A stretch of DNA of 64,000 bases from Rhodococcus sp. 1168 (lineage in GTDB: Bacteria > Actinomycetota > Actinomycetes > Mycobacteriales > Mycobacteriaceae): contig NZ_MKKY01000083.1 in the NCBI RefSeq assembly GCF_002091955.1, forward strand, positions 1-64,000. Direction: 5' to 3'. How positions within the stretch are numbered: position 1 is the stretch's first letter; each line of letters opens with the position of its first letter. The notes under the pieces were generated by a model, which made no database searches, was not told where the DNA came from, and saw only the letters and a program-made list of their open reading frames with translations. The position numbers and the translations under genes were made by a program. Shown piece by piece: positions 18,048 through 26,646 of this stretch.

Positions 18048-18997
18048 CGCTGGTCGTCTCGATCCATGATTCGAACTTGCAGGAGGGTGATGATCAACAG
18101 GACGACGAACATGATCGTTGCCACCGTTGCGCCGTATCCGGCACGGAAGTTGCGGAAAGTCTCTTCGTAGACCTGGAACACCATCGTCGTCGTGCCGTTG
18201 CCGAGTGGCCCTCCACGCGTCATCACGTTGATGATGTCGAAGACCTGCAACGAATTGAGCAGGACTGTGATCGAAAGAAAGAAGGTCGTCGGACGTAGTT
18301 GTGGGAGAAGAACTTTACGGAAGGTAGTCCACCTACCAGCGCGGTCGATCTCCGCCGCCTCCATGAGTTCCTTGCGAACTCCCTGCAGCGCAGCGAGGTA
18401 GATGACGAATGCGTAGCCGAGGTTTTTCCACAGATACGTCACCGTCACCATGAACAATGCCCAGTGCGGATCCTGATAGAAATCCGGGGAGGTCAGCCCG
18501 ACTCGGTGCAGAAGGTCCTGCACGAGACCGAAGTTCGGATCGAACACGAACTGGAAGGCGATTCCGATCGCAGCGCCCGAAATGACGAATGGGGCGAAAA
18601 TCGCGGACCGAACGAAGTTGCGGCCGCGGAGTTTCCGATCGAGCAGCATTGCCAGCGCAAGCCCGAGCACCAGGCTGCCGACCACTGCCACGATGGTGAA
18701 CACGACAGTGTTGCCGACGATGATCCAGGTGTCGTCACGAGAGAACCATTCGCGATAGTTGTCCAAGCCGATGAACTTCGACGTCGGCGAAGAAAGATTC
18801 CAGTCGTAAAAGGAGAATTGGAAGTTCTCGATCAAAGGTCGGTAGGTGAACACGACCAGCAGAACGAGATTGGGTCCTAACAGAATCAGGAACAGTGCGT
18901 AGTCACTCCACGGCCGACCGAAGAATGATCTTCGGCCTGCCGTGGGCAGCACTCGTTCGGTCGTTGTACTCACATCCGGGACTGTGCTCACCCGCAA
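18044..18997 (-). CDS. ugpA: ABC importer permease UgpA-like
   Basis: MalF-type permease of 317 residues with about six membrane helices and the EAA loop EAAEIDRAGRWTTFRKVLLP near residue 215. It is the first gene of the four-gene importer operon. The start is uncertain: a TTG at 18997 and GTGs at 18991 and 18976 are all possible, and none has a good ribosome binding site. Only 51 bp separate it from the transpeptidase stop, so its promoter lies in or before that gap. Confidence 0.88.
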   Translation of the reverse strand: MRVSTVPDVSTTTERVLPTAGRRSFFGRPWSDYALFLILLGPNLVLLVVFTYRPLIENFQFSFYDWNLSSPTSKFIGLDNYREWFSRDDTWIIVGNTVVFTIVAVVGSLVLGLALAMLLDRKLRGRNFVRSAIFAPFVISGAAIGIAFQFVFDPNFGLVQDLLHRVGLTSPDFYQDPHWALFMVTVTYLWKNLGYAFVIYLAALQGVRKELMEAAEIDRAGRWTTFRKVLLPQLRPTTFFLSITVLLNSLQVFDIINVMTRGGPLGNGTTTMVFQVYEETFRNFRAGYGATVATIMFVVLLIITLLQVRIMDRDDQR

Positions 18998-19048
18998 CGA
19001 ATGAAAGGTGAACTACTCCCGAACTAACAAGTACGGCAAAGCCAAGAG

Positions 19049-19981
19049 CTAGCGGTTCCAGTCACCCAAGCCGTCGGAGCCGCTCAAAGTGCCGCCACCA
19101 CTGTTGACGACAACGACGGGATCCCCCTTCTGTGAATTCTCGAAGAACCATCGTCCGTCCTCCGTGCTGACGTTCAGGCAACCGTGGCTGACATTCTCGT
19201 AGCCCTGTGAGTCGACCGACCAGGGGGCGGCATGGACGAAGATACCGCTGTAGGAGATGCGCGTGGCGTACTCGACGTAGGTGCGGTATCCCTCGGGCGA
19301 ATCGACCGGTACGCCGTAGGTAGACGAATCCATGTACATGTCGCGGAACTTCTCGTCGACGAGGTAGGTGCCGTTGGGCGTCTCGTGCCCAGCCTTGCCC
19401 ATCGATGTCGGCATCGTCTTGACGACCTCACCGTTGCGCGTGATCGTCATGGTGTGGGTTGTGTCGTCCGCGGTGGTGATGACGGAGTCCCCTGTCGAGA
19501 AGTCGGTGCGCGACCCAGCTGCCTCGACGGTCACCTGCGTATGTGCCGGATAGAACTCGTTGGGCAACCACCGGACCTGACTGTCGTTGATCCAGTAGAA
19601 GTGACCGTCGACAGCGGGTGAAGTGGTGACGTGAATTGCGCGTTCGGCCGCTCCGCGATCGCCGATCGCCTCGTTGAAACGGATGGCAATCGGCTGCGCG
19701 ACGCCGACTACTTCACCGCTGGACGGGCTGATGGACGGATCGGAGAAGTTCGCAGGTGACAGGCGCGGGATCTGCGGCTGAGGCACCGGCGCGGCCGGGT
19801 CCGACGAGCCAGGGAACGAGGGGAGGGCGGGTGCCTCGGGACCGCCGGGCCACAGTGGAGCGGCCTGAGCCGGCGCGATCAGCGCACTCATACCCACTGC
19901 AGCCGTCACGGTCGCTAGAGACAGCCGGACTGCCAATCGGCGCGATGTCTTAGATGCGAATGCCATAACTGTTCGGTCCAT
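19049..19981 (-). CDS. Secreted L,D-transpeptidase (YkuD domain)
   Basis: Peptidoglycan cross-linking enzyme of 310 residues that forms 3-3 links between meso-diaminopimelate residues. A signal peptide ends near APAQA (residue 39), with no lipobox cysteine. An Ig-like domain (about residues 75-150, beginning SPSSGEVVGV) precedes the YkuD catalytic domain. Its active site is HAAPWS followed by SHGCLN, with the nucleophilic Cys near residue 268. The layout matches the mycobacterial Ldt proteins. ATGs at 19981 and 19966 are both possible starts. It is a likely carbapenem target class. Confidence 0.92.
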   Translation of the reverse strand: MDRTVMAFASKTSRRLAVRLSLATVTAAVGMSALIAPAQAAPLWPGGPEAPALPSFPGSSDPAAPVPQPQIPRLSPANFSDPSISPSSGEVVGVAQPIAIRFNEAIGDRGAAERAIHVTTSPAVDGHFYWINDSQVRWLPNEFYPAHTQVTVEAAGSRTDFSTGDSVITTADDTTHTMTITRNGEVVKTMPTSMGKAGHETPNGTYLVDEKFRDMYMDSSTYGVPVDSPEGYRTYVEYATRISYSGIFVHAAPWSVDSQGYENVSHGCLNVSTEDGRWFFENSQKGDPVVVVNSGGGTLSGSDGLGDWNR

Positions 19982-20061
19982 CCTTAGTCTTCCCCGAGCG
20001 TGCAGATCAAAAGCCATTAACACATACCCGGCCGACATTGTGCGAATCGAAATCGAACGTT

Positions 20062-20652
20062 TCAGATCATTCCGGCTTTTTTTGCCATCGATCGCAACTG
20101 GAATGCCGAAACGACGAATGCGATGCCGAAGAGCAACGCGAACACCCCAACCAGCCAGACGATGCCCAGAATGCCGCTGCCAGGGAAGAACACCAGAATC
20201 AGGCCGAAGATGAGTTCGAGAACACCCGCGACCATGAGCGCTGCCCAATGCGTTGCACCGTCGAGTCGGCGTAGGCGCACAGATCCTGCAATCTCCAGAA
20301 TTCCCCCCAGGATCGCCCAAATTCCTATGACGAAGACGACAGCGAGTGCCGTTATGTTCGGCCATACGAACGCCACGATTCCGGCGCCGAGCGAGACGAA
20401 ACCGCCGAGCATCCACCACACCCAACCCGATTCGACCTTCCTCGCCCGAGCGGCGCGAACGATAGCCGACACTCCGTCGACGATCGCGTAGGCGCCGAAA
20501 ACGACTACCAGGGCCCACACCGTGACGTCCGGCCAGGCCAGGGCAACGATGCCGAAGACGATCGCGACTATTCCGCGAATCAGCACGGCCCACCAGAGGT
20601 CCTTGCCGATTTGGAGAAATGCCTCTTCGTTGGTGCTGAACTGTGTTGTCAT
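20062..20652 (-). CDS. HdeD-like DUF308 membrane protein
   Basis: A 196-residue protein with six membrane helices arranged as three hairpins, typical of the HdeD/DUF308 family linked to acid resistance in enterobacteria. Each hairpin carries a WP motif: AWPDVTVWALV, VWPNITALAVV and a third, FFPGSG. The ATG at 20652 has GGGGA seven bases upstream. The role in actinobacteria is not established. Confidence 0.85.
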   Translation of the reverse strand: MTTQFSTNEEAFLQIGKDLWWAVLIRGIVAIVFGIVALAWPDVTVWALVVVFGAYAIVDGVSAIVRAARARKVESGWVWWMLGGFVSLGAGIVAFVWPNITALAVVFVIGIWAILGGILEIAGSVRLRRLDGATHWAALMVAGVLELIFGLILVFFPGSGILGIVWLVGVFALLFGIAFVVSAFQLRSMAKKAGMI

Positions 20653-20703
20653 TGCCGTCCCCCTCATTTGTTGGCGAAGCGAAGATTCGTGATTGTAAGA
20701 CAC

Positions 20704-21246
20704 TCACCGAGGTGAGACGACGCCGGATCTCCAGGTGGTGGCGCCGTCGGACAGGCAATTCTGTCCGGTAGTGAGGTTCAGTGCCAGACCTGCCCCTGCG
20801 TCACACCGCACGCCTTCCGAAGCAGTCCCGACGAACGTTTGGCCGCGGGCCAGCGAGAAGGCCACCGCGACTGCGCCAGGATCAGGCGAGACGATCGACA
20901 CCGCGTTGTGTCCGAACGCGAGGGCACCGACCTTGCCTGACGCTGTTTCGGCGGCGGCGACGGCACCGCCTTGGGCAAGCCCGACCGCGCTGCCACCTAC
21001 CTCGGCGCGCGCGAACGCGACTGCATCGAGTGCATGGGCGAATGCGTTGCTCGTGGCGTCGGTGCGTACTCCGCACGCACTCGTCCCGTCGACGAGCACA
21101 TTTTCCACCGGGGGCTGCCCACCGCAAGACAGCTCGGCTCCGTTCGCCGTTCCGGCGGTCAGCAGCGCCACCGGAAACCCGATCAGCACGGGGCCCGCCG
21201 CCAGCGCCACCTTCCGCGCTACTCCACGTTGAAAGAACACCGTCAC
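20704..21246 (-). CDS. Secreted DUF6764-type protein
   Basis: A 180-residue exported protein with a signal peptide ending near GTANGA (residue 36). The mature part contains four cysteines and a middle region of short Ala/Gly/Val repeats (AVAFARAEVGGSAVG, then AVAAAETASGKVGALAFG) that looks like stacked short beta strands. I associate it with the DUF6764 family of actinobacteria from memory. Function unknown. It lies 51 bp upstream of the HdeD-like gene on the same strand. Confidence 0.65.
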   Translation of the reverse strand: MTVFFQRGVARKVALAAGPVLIGFPVALLTAGTANGAELSCGGQPPVENVLVDGTSACGVRTDATSNAFAHALDAVAFARAEVGGSAVGLAQGGAVAAAETASGKVGALAFGHNAVSIVSPDPGAVAVAFSLARGQTFVGTASEGVRCDAGAGLALNLTTGQNCLSDGATTWRSGVVSPR

Positions 21247-21455
21247 GCCTTTCCTAGCGACCTCCCGACCCGTGTTTGGATTGTGCCACTAACGGGCACT
21301 CCCAGGCGGGTCTATTGGGCCTATCAGCATTCCGTCGAGCCACCGGCGGCAGAGCATGTCGAGTCGGAATCGCAGTTGACGAATGCGCCGGGCAGCCCAG
21401 GTCCGGACGTTTCGCTGTCCCTGCCTTGCCATCGACGTCCGCGAAGGAGGGATAC

Positions 21456-22187
21456 GTGAAAAACCATTCGGCTCGTATTCGACAGATCGTCGTCGTTGTG
21501 CCGGTTCACAATGAGGAGGCTCTGCTGCTGCAGGCATTGATTTCGCTGGCCCACTCCCGCGCGTCCGTCCACGATGTGGAAGTCCGCACCATCGTGGTAC
21601 TCGACTCGTGCTCTGACAACTCCGCGACGATCGCAGCGGAATGGGCAGGACATGCCGGTGAGAGCTCGGTGATATCGGTCGACTTCCGCAATGTCGGGTC
21701 CAGTCGCGCGGCAGGCTTCAGAGCCGCCGAAGAACGCTACTCCGGGCTGAGCGGAACGAACCTGCACGAAACCTGGTACGCGACGACCGACGCCGACAGT
21801 ACGGTCCGTCCCGACTGGTTGGCCTCACATCTACGACATGCGCAGCTCGGTGCCCAGGCCGTCGCGGGCACGGTGCGCGTCGATCTCGACTCCGCCACCC
21901 CTGGCCTCGAACGTGCCTACCGATCCAAGTACCGCAACCATGCCGGGCACCGCCACGTGCACGGGGCGAACCTCGCTCTCCGCGCGGACGTCTATCGCGC
22001 CGTCGGCGGGTTCGGGTCGTTGACGACCGGAGAGGACGTGGATCTGATTCGCCGGGTGGAGAGCAACTCGATCCCGGTGCTGTACGCATGCGACTCCCCG
22101 GTATCGACGTCGAATCGGCGGGACGGCCGTGCACCCGATGGATTCGCCGGGCATCTCCGCACCCTCGAAGCGGCGTTGACGCAGTGA
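21456..22187 (+). CDS. Family 2 glycosyltransferase
   Basis: GT-A fold glycosyltransferase of 243 residues, cytoplasmic. The N-terminal VVVVPVHNEE binds the nucleotide sugar, the DADS motif near residue 110 is the metal-binding DxD, and GGFGSLTTGEDVDL near 188 carries the acceptor-side ED. The GTG at 21456 is chosen for the AAGGAGG six bases upstream. It is the first gene of a tightly packed operon whose next gene starts inside its stop codon (GTGA). In other bacteria a similar enzyme travels with the same acyl-CoA-dehydrogenase-like, PIG-L and methyltransferase genes. Donor and acceptor are unknown. Confidence 0.88.
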   Translation: MKNHSARIRQIVVVVPVHNEEALLLQALISLAHSRASVHDVEVRTIVVLDSCSDNSATIAAEWAGHAGESSVISVDFRNVGSSRAAGFRAAEERYSGLSGTNLHETWYATTDADSTVRPDWLASHLRHAQLGAQAVAGTVRVDLDSATPGLERAYRSKYRNHAGHRHVHGANLALRADVYRAVGGFGSLTTGEDVDLIRRVESNSIPVLYACDSPVSTSNRRDGRAPDGFAGHLRTLEAALTQ

Positions 22188-23137
22188 CAATCGACATTGG
22201 GTCGCGCCTACGTCAGTGGGTTGTCGATGAAGCCGCCGACCTGCCGCTGCCCGGCGCAGGCAACACCGATGCGCGGTGGCAAGCCTTGGCGATGCTGAGC
22301 CGAGAGAACACCGTGCTCGGACGCCTCGCCGAGGGGCACGCGGATGCCATCGCCATCCTCGCCGAACTCGATGGCCCGAAGCCCGAGCGTGAGCAGATCT
22401 GGGGTGTCTGGGCAGCGGAGCCGCCCACCCCGGTACTCCAGGCCGTTCAGAGCCAGGGTGGTTGGAAGCTCACCGGAGTGAAACCGTGGTGCTCGGGTGC
22501 GCACATCTGTACCGATGCCCTGGTGACCGCGAAGGTCGGCGACCGATCGCAGATGTTCGCAGTGGATCTGACGCAGAACTGGTGCGCACCGATCCCACAC
22601 ACATGGCATGCCGTCGGCATGGCAGGAAGCGACTCGGGATCCGTGCGTTTCGACGGTGCCTCGGCGGTCCCCGTCGGTGAAGCCGGCGCCTACATCGAAC
22701 GGCCGGGTTTTTGGCACGGTGCCATCGGCGTCGCATCGTGCTGGTTCGGTAGTGCATGTGCGGTGGCCGACACCCTGCACGTGGCCGCTCGTTCCGGCGG
22801 TGATGCTCACAAGAACGCGCATCTGGGCGCGGTCGCAGCCGCACTAGGTGCCGCTTCGAGCGCGTTGACGACCGCTGCTGCCGAAATAGATTCCGATCCA
22901 ATGGATTCCGATGGACAGGGTCGAATTCGCGCCAGAGTAGTACGGGCCATCGTCGAGAGCTCCGCCAGCGAATGCATCGATCGAGTAGGCCGGGCATTGG
23001 GGGCAGGCCCCCTGTGCGCCGACGCGGTACACGCCCAGCGGGTCGCGGATCTGAGCGTGTATCTGCGGCAGAGCCACGCCGAGCGCGATCTGGCAGCATT
23101 GGGTGAAGACATTGCGAAGGAGGACTATCCGTGGTGA
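22184..23137 (+). CDS. Acyl-CoA dehydrogenase-like flavoprotein
   Basis: A 317-residue protein with the acyl-CoA dehydrogenase fold but shorter than the usual 380 residues. Recognisable parts are the beta-domain segment GWKLTGVKPWCSGAH near residue 95 and the C-terminal helical bundle with LGAGPLC and the final LRQSHAERD, where FAD phosphate contacts usually lie. The usual catalytic glutamate is not evident to me. It overlaps the glycosyltransferase by 4 bp and the deacetylase by 7 bp. It probably oxidises a carrier- or sugar-linked intermediate rather than a fatty acyl-CoA; that is inference. Confidence 0.8.
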   Translation: MTIDIGSRLRQWVVDEAADLPLPGAGNTDARWQALAMLSRENTVLGRLAEGHADAIAILAELDGPKPEREQIWGVWAAEPPTPVLQAVQSQGGWKLTGVKPWCSGAHICTDALVTAKVGDRSQMFAVDLTQNWCAPIPHTWHAVGMAGSDSGSVRFDGASAVPVGEAGAYIERPGFWHGAIGVASCWFGSACAVADTLHVAARSGGDAHKNAHLGAVAAALGAASSALTTAAAEIDSDPMDSDGQGRIRARVVRAIVESSASECIDRVGRALGAGPLCADAVHAQRVADLSVYLRQSHAERDLAALGEDIAKEDYPW

Positions 23138-23898
23138 GCGGCCGAGAAGACATCACCCACTCGTTCGACGCAGAATCCGACTCGGGGACTCCCGAGTCGG
23201 ATTGGCGAGCATGGGATCGCAACTTCCCTCCCCTCGATCTCACGCGATGCAGCAAATTGATCGTCGTCGCACCGCACCCCGACGACGAGGTGCTCGGCGT
23301 CGGCGGACTGATGTCCATGGCTGCCGCAGCCGGAATCGAAGTGACCGTAGTTGCCGTCACCGATGGTGGTGCCTCACATCCCGGTTCGCCGACGCTCTCG
23401 CCCGCCGATCTCGTGTCCGAGCGCCCCCGCGAGTCGGAACGGGCTGTGGCACGACTGGGGGTACGCAACGATCCGATCCGCCTGGGGTTCGAAGACGGCG
23501 CTGTTGCCGAGCACGAGGACGAACTCGCGCATGTATTGACCGACTCGTTGCACGGCGGCCCGGGAACCTGGTGCCTGACGACATGGCGCGGAGATGGCCA
23601 TCCGGACCACGAGGCCACCGCCCGCGCCTGCATCACTGCAGCCTCGCGTACCGGTATCGCGATCCTCGAATACCCGATCTGGATGTGGCACTGGGCCTAC
23701 CCTGATCATCCCGACGTACCGTGGAGCCGGGCGTTCGAGGTCGATCTCGACACGAATGCACGAAAGGCCAAAGAGGCTGCGGTTCAAGAGTTTCAGACGC
23801 AAATCGTCCCACTGTCGGAGCATCCGGCCGACCGGGCGGTGCTGCCTGCCTTTGCGCTGGAACGCCTGCTGCGTCCTCGTGAAGTGATCTTCGGATGA
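23131..23898 (+). CDS. PIG-L family deacetylase
   Basis: Zinc-dependent N-acetyl-sugar deacetylase of 255 residues, in the family of MshB and the PIG-L enzyme of GPI synthesis. The zinc and catalytic motif APHPDDE is near residues 46-52 and the third-ligand motif HPDHE near 160. Cytosolic. Two GTG starts lie at 23131 and 23134, both overlapping the end of the preceding gene. In many genomes this domain is fused to a SAM methyltransferase; here the two are separate, overlapping genes. The likely substrate is an N-acetylhexosamine made by the operon. Confidence 0.9.
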   Translation: MVSGREDITHSFDAESDSGTPESDWRAWDRNFPPLDLTRCSKLIVVAPHPDDEVLGVGGLMSMAAAAGIEVTVVAVTDGGASHPGSPTLSPADLVSERPRESERAVARLGVRNDPIRLGFEDGAVAEHEDELAHVLTDSLHGGPGTWCLTTWRGDGHPDHEATARACITAASRTGIAILEYPIWMWHWAYPDHPDVPWSRAFEVDLDTNARKAKEAAVQEFQTQIVPLSEHPADRAVLPAFALERLLRPREVIFG

Positions 23899-24515
23899 CA
23901 CTGCACAGCGACTACTTCGATGCCGTTTACGCAGAAGGCACGGACCCATTCAGGTTGCGCGCCAACTGGTACGAAGAGAGAAAGTACTCGATCACCGTCG
24001 CCGCCCTCCCCCGGCCGCAATACCGTCGCGGCCTCGAACCCGGTTGCTCGGTTGGGGTTCTGACCGAGAAGCTGAGCGCGCGGTGCGGGACGCTCATCTC
24101 GACCGACATCGTCGATTCCGTGCTGGATACCGCCCGCGCCGCCGTCGACAATGCGACAGTGGACTTCGTGAAGTGGTCATTGACCGACGACTGGAGTGAG
24201 GTAGCCGGTGAGGAGCCGTTCGACCTCATCGTGCTCAGCGAGGTGGGGTACTACCTCGACGAGTCCGACCTTCGGCTGGCAGTCGATGCTGCCACGGCGC
24301 ATCTAGAACCAGGCGGCACTCTTCTCGCAGTGCATTGGCGTCATCACGTATCGGACTACCCTCTGACGGGAGATCGCGTTCACGCGGTGATCGGCGAGAA
24401 CGCCGAGCTCGAGCGGTTGGGGGGCTACATGGACGAGGACTTCGTGTTGGACGTCTTCACCACCACACGGGGCGACGCGGTGCAGTCGGTAGCAAGACGT
24501 GAGGGATTGGTATGA
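23895..24515 (+). CDS. NodS-like SAM-dependent methyltransferase
   Basis: Class I methyltransferase of 206 residues resembling NodS, which N-methylates the deacetylated sugar of Nod factors. The N-terminal DPFRLRANWYEERKY is characteristic of the NodS group. The SAM-binding LEPGCSVGVLTE follows near residue 47 and the post-II FDLIVLSEVGYYL near 105. It overlaps the deacetylase by 4 bp (ATGA) and the following EAL gene by 4 bp. The order deacetylase then N-methyltransferase makes chemical sense on one amino sugar. Confidence 0.87.
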   Translation: MTLHSDYFDAVYAEGTDPFRLRANWYEERKYSITVAALPRPQYRRGLEPGCSVGVLTEKLSARCGTLISTDIVDSVLDTARAAVDNATVDFVKWSLTDDWSEVAGEEPFDLIVLSEVGYYLDESDLRLAVDAATAHLEPGGTLLAVHWRHHVSDYPLTGDRVHAVIGENAELERLGGYMDEDFVLDVFTTTRGDAVQSVARREGLV

Positions 24516-25771
24516 ACGGAGACACCACGACCAGGAGTTTCGACGGCGGGGGCCTCGAGTCGATTCTCGGGCCAGGAAGCCTTCACATCGATTTCGTGCC
24601 GCTCGTCGACCTGTTGACCTCCGAGGTCATCGGACACGAAGCTATCGTCGGCGGCCCCGAGGGCTCCGCATTCGGTGATCCGACCGCACTCGCCTCGGCC
24701 GCCCGTGCGATGAACATGACGGTCGATCTCGACCTGGTTCGCTGGGAAGGCGCCGTCGGTCGTATTGCCGACTCCGATGCTTTGAAGGCCGTTCCACTGT
24801 TCATCGCCATCGACCCCGACTCGCTTCCCCACCTCCCTGACCGCGCCCAGGCAGGTTCGGGCATCGCAGTCCTACAACTCGACGAGACCTCCCTCATCCG
24901 CCGGCCTGCACAGCTCCTACGTGCCGTAGCGGATGTTCGACGCCTCGGCTGGGCCATCGCCGTCGATCACCTCGGAGTCCGACCGGAGTCCCTGGCTCTG
25001 CTGCCCCTCCTCGAGCCTGATGTAGTCAAGCTGGATCGCTCCTTGATCACCCAGAAACCGAGCCTGTTCACCGCCCGCGTCGTCAATGCCGTTGCGGCGT
25101 ACACCGAACGAACCGGTGCCATCGTCATGGCCGAGGGTATCGACAGCGCGGAAACCGTGCACATCGCAATCGCACTGGGTGCACGCGTCGGGCAGGGCCG
25201 CTACTTCACCGAACAGAATCGGTCACCGGTCGAGCCGTCGGAGAAGCTGTCTCCGTTGAACTTCGGCACCTCCCCGGAACGCGGATCGATGCCACGGTCC
25301 TCGCCGTACCAACTTGCCGCCGCAGGTCGTGACAGCAAGCCGTCGACCAAACGTCTACTCGTCGAAATGAGCAAAGGGCTCGAATCCATTGCGAGCCAAT
25401 CCCTGCAAACCGCAGTGATCCTCGGTGCGTTCGAGAAGCGCGAACACTTCACCTCGCTCACCGCGCGTCGATGGGAAGTGATGGCAACTCAGGCAGCACT
25501 GGTCGGCGCGCTCGCCCTCGGCATGGGCACTGAACCGGCACCGAAGGTACGCGGAGCCGATTTGGAGCCAGGCGATCCGGTGTGCGAGGAGTGGGTAGTG
25601 GTGGTTCTGTCACCGCATTTCTCGGCGGTTCTTGCCGCGAAAGATCTCGGTGACACCGGCGCGGACATGGATCGCAGGTTTTCCTACGTACTCAGTCACG
25701 ACCCACAACTGACCGTCGACTGTGCGCGCAGCCTGCTTTCACGCCTACCCGTGGAAAGAACCGGGCTCTAG
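24512..25771 (+). CDS. Degenerate EAL domain plus DICT sensor domain protein
   Basis: A 419-residue cytosolic signalling protein. Residues 20-235 form an EAL-type barrel, but the signature reads HEAIV where active enzymes have E-A/V-L, and the metal-binding DDFG motif is DHLG. The VKLD and MAEGID motifs remain. It is therefore likely a non-catalytic cyclic-di-GMP binder or a dead domain. Residues about 285-410 match the DICT domain, a sensor module found with GGDEF and EAL proteins. Its ATG overlaps the methyltransferase stop, placing it in the same operon. It ends one base from the convergent GAF-ANTAR gene. Confidence 0.8.
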   Translation: MNGDTTTRSFDGGGLESILGPGSLHIDFVPLVDLLTSEVIGHEAIVGGPEGSAFGDPTALASAARAMNMTVDLDLVRWEGAVGRIADSDALKAVPLFIAIDPDSLPHLPDRAQAGSGIAVLQLDETSLIRRPAQLLRAVADVRRLGWAIAVDHLGVRPESLALLPLLEPDVVKLDRSLITQKPSLFTARVVNAVAAYTERTGAIVMAEGIDSAETVHIAIALGARVGQGRYFTEQNRSPVEPSEKLSPLNFGTSPERGSMPRSSPYQLAAAGRDSKPSTKRLLVEMSKGLESIASQSLQTAVILGAFEKREHFTSLTARRWEVMATQAALVGALALGMGTEPAPKVRGADLEPGDPVCEEWVVVVLSPHFSAVLAAKDLGDTGADMDRRFSYVLSHDPQLTVDCARSLLSRLPVERTGL

Positions 25772-26530
25772 CTACTGAGCCTTGGCATTCGTCTCGACAT
25801 CGGCGACCACACGGTTGGCGATATCGGCGAGCTTCGTGTTCGTCTCCTGCGACAGTTTCGACAGCAACGCGAATGCCTCTTGCGCGCTGAGCTTGTACCT
25901 CTCCATGAGCATGCCTTTGGCCTGCCCGATGATGTCGCGGCTGGTCAGGGCGGCACGAATCTGCTGTTCCTCACGGGCAGTGGAAAATGCTATTGCGGCG
26001 TGCGCGGCGAACAACGAACCGATCGACTCCGCGTCCACCCCGAACGCATGCACCCGCGACGAGTGGAGGTTGAGCGCACCGAAGTTGTACCCCTCCACGT
26101 AGAGCTGAAAGCAGATCATGGATTTGACACCGAGCGCGGAAGCCGCGTCGGCGAAACGAGGCCATCGGGAGTCGGCATCCATATCGTCGATCCGAATAGT
26201 GCGCTGTTCGATGGCTGACTCCAGGCAGGGGCCTTCGCCCAACTGCTCCTGAAGGGAATCACACGCGGCCGCGACGTCACCGGACAAGGCAGCGCTGTAC
26301 ACGAACTTGCCCTGCAGAACCGTGGTGATGCTGGCGTATTCGGCAGCAGGCACGTTCACCACTGCGGATTCGGTGATCGCAGCCAGGGTCTTGTCCGGAT
26401 CATTGTGCTGCCGACGCAAATCACGCGCTACCGCGGCCAGTCGATGGCTCAGATCCAAATCGAACGGCATCCGCGTCGGTAACTCTGTATTGAGAACCTG
26501 CTCACTGATGGGAATCACCTCCGCGAACAC
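25772..26530 (-). CDS. GAF-ANTAR transcription antitermination regulator
   Basis: A 252-residue protein. A GAF sensor domain spans about residues 45-175, and an ANTAR RNA-binding domain is at 190-245 with the core SRDIIGQAKGMLMERYKLS and the conserved Ala and aromatic positions. ANTAR proteins bind paired RNA hairpins and stop transcription termination. The target RNA is unknown. It converges on the EAL-DICT gene. The start is unclear: the GTG at 26530 has no ribosome binding site, while a perfect GGAGGTGAT lies inside the frame just downstream (see findings). Confidence 0.87.
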   Translation of the reverse strand: MFAEVIPISEQVLNTELPTRMPFDLDLSHRLAAVARDLRRQHNDPDKTLAAITESAVVNVPAAEYASITTVLQGKFVYSAALSGDVAAACDSLQEQLGEGPCLESAIEQRTIRIDDMDADSRWPRFADAASALGVKSMICFQLYVEGYNFGALNLHSSRVHAFGVDAESIGSLFAAHAAIAFSTAREEQQIRAALTSRDIIGQAKGMLMERYKLSAQEAFALLSKLSQETNTKLADIANRVVADVETNAKAQ

Positions 26531-26646
26531 CGATCGACTTTCGACCGGCCAAAAACAGAATCCTAGCGCCCGACCCGCCGCGCGCTACCAGCGATGAGCT
26601 GATTCGGTGAACCGTAACGGCAGCCGGGCAGTTCGATAACCGGCAC

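Noticed and set aside
19049-20758. A 569-residue reading of the transpeptidase frame
   Set aside because: The upstream part overlaps the HdeD-like gene in another frame. A signal peptide begins at residue 1 of the shorter form.
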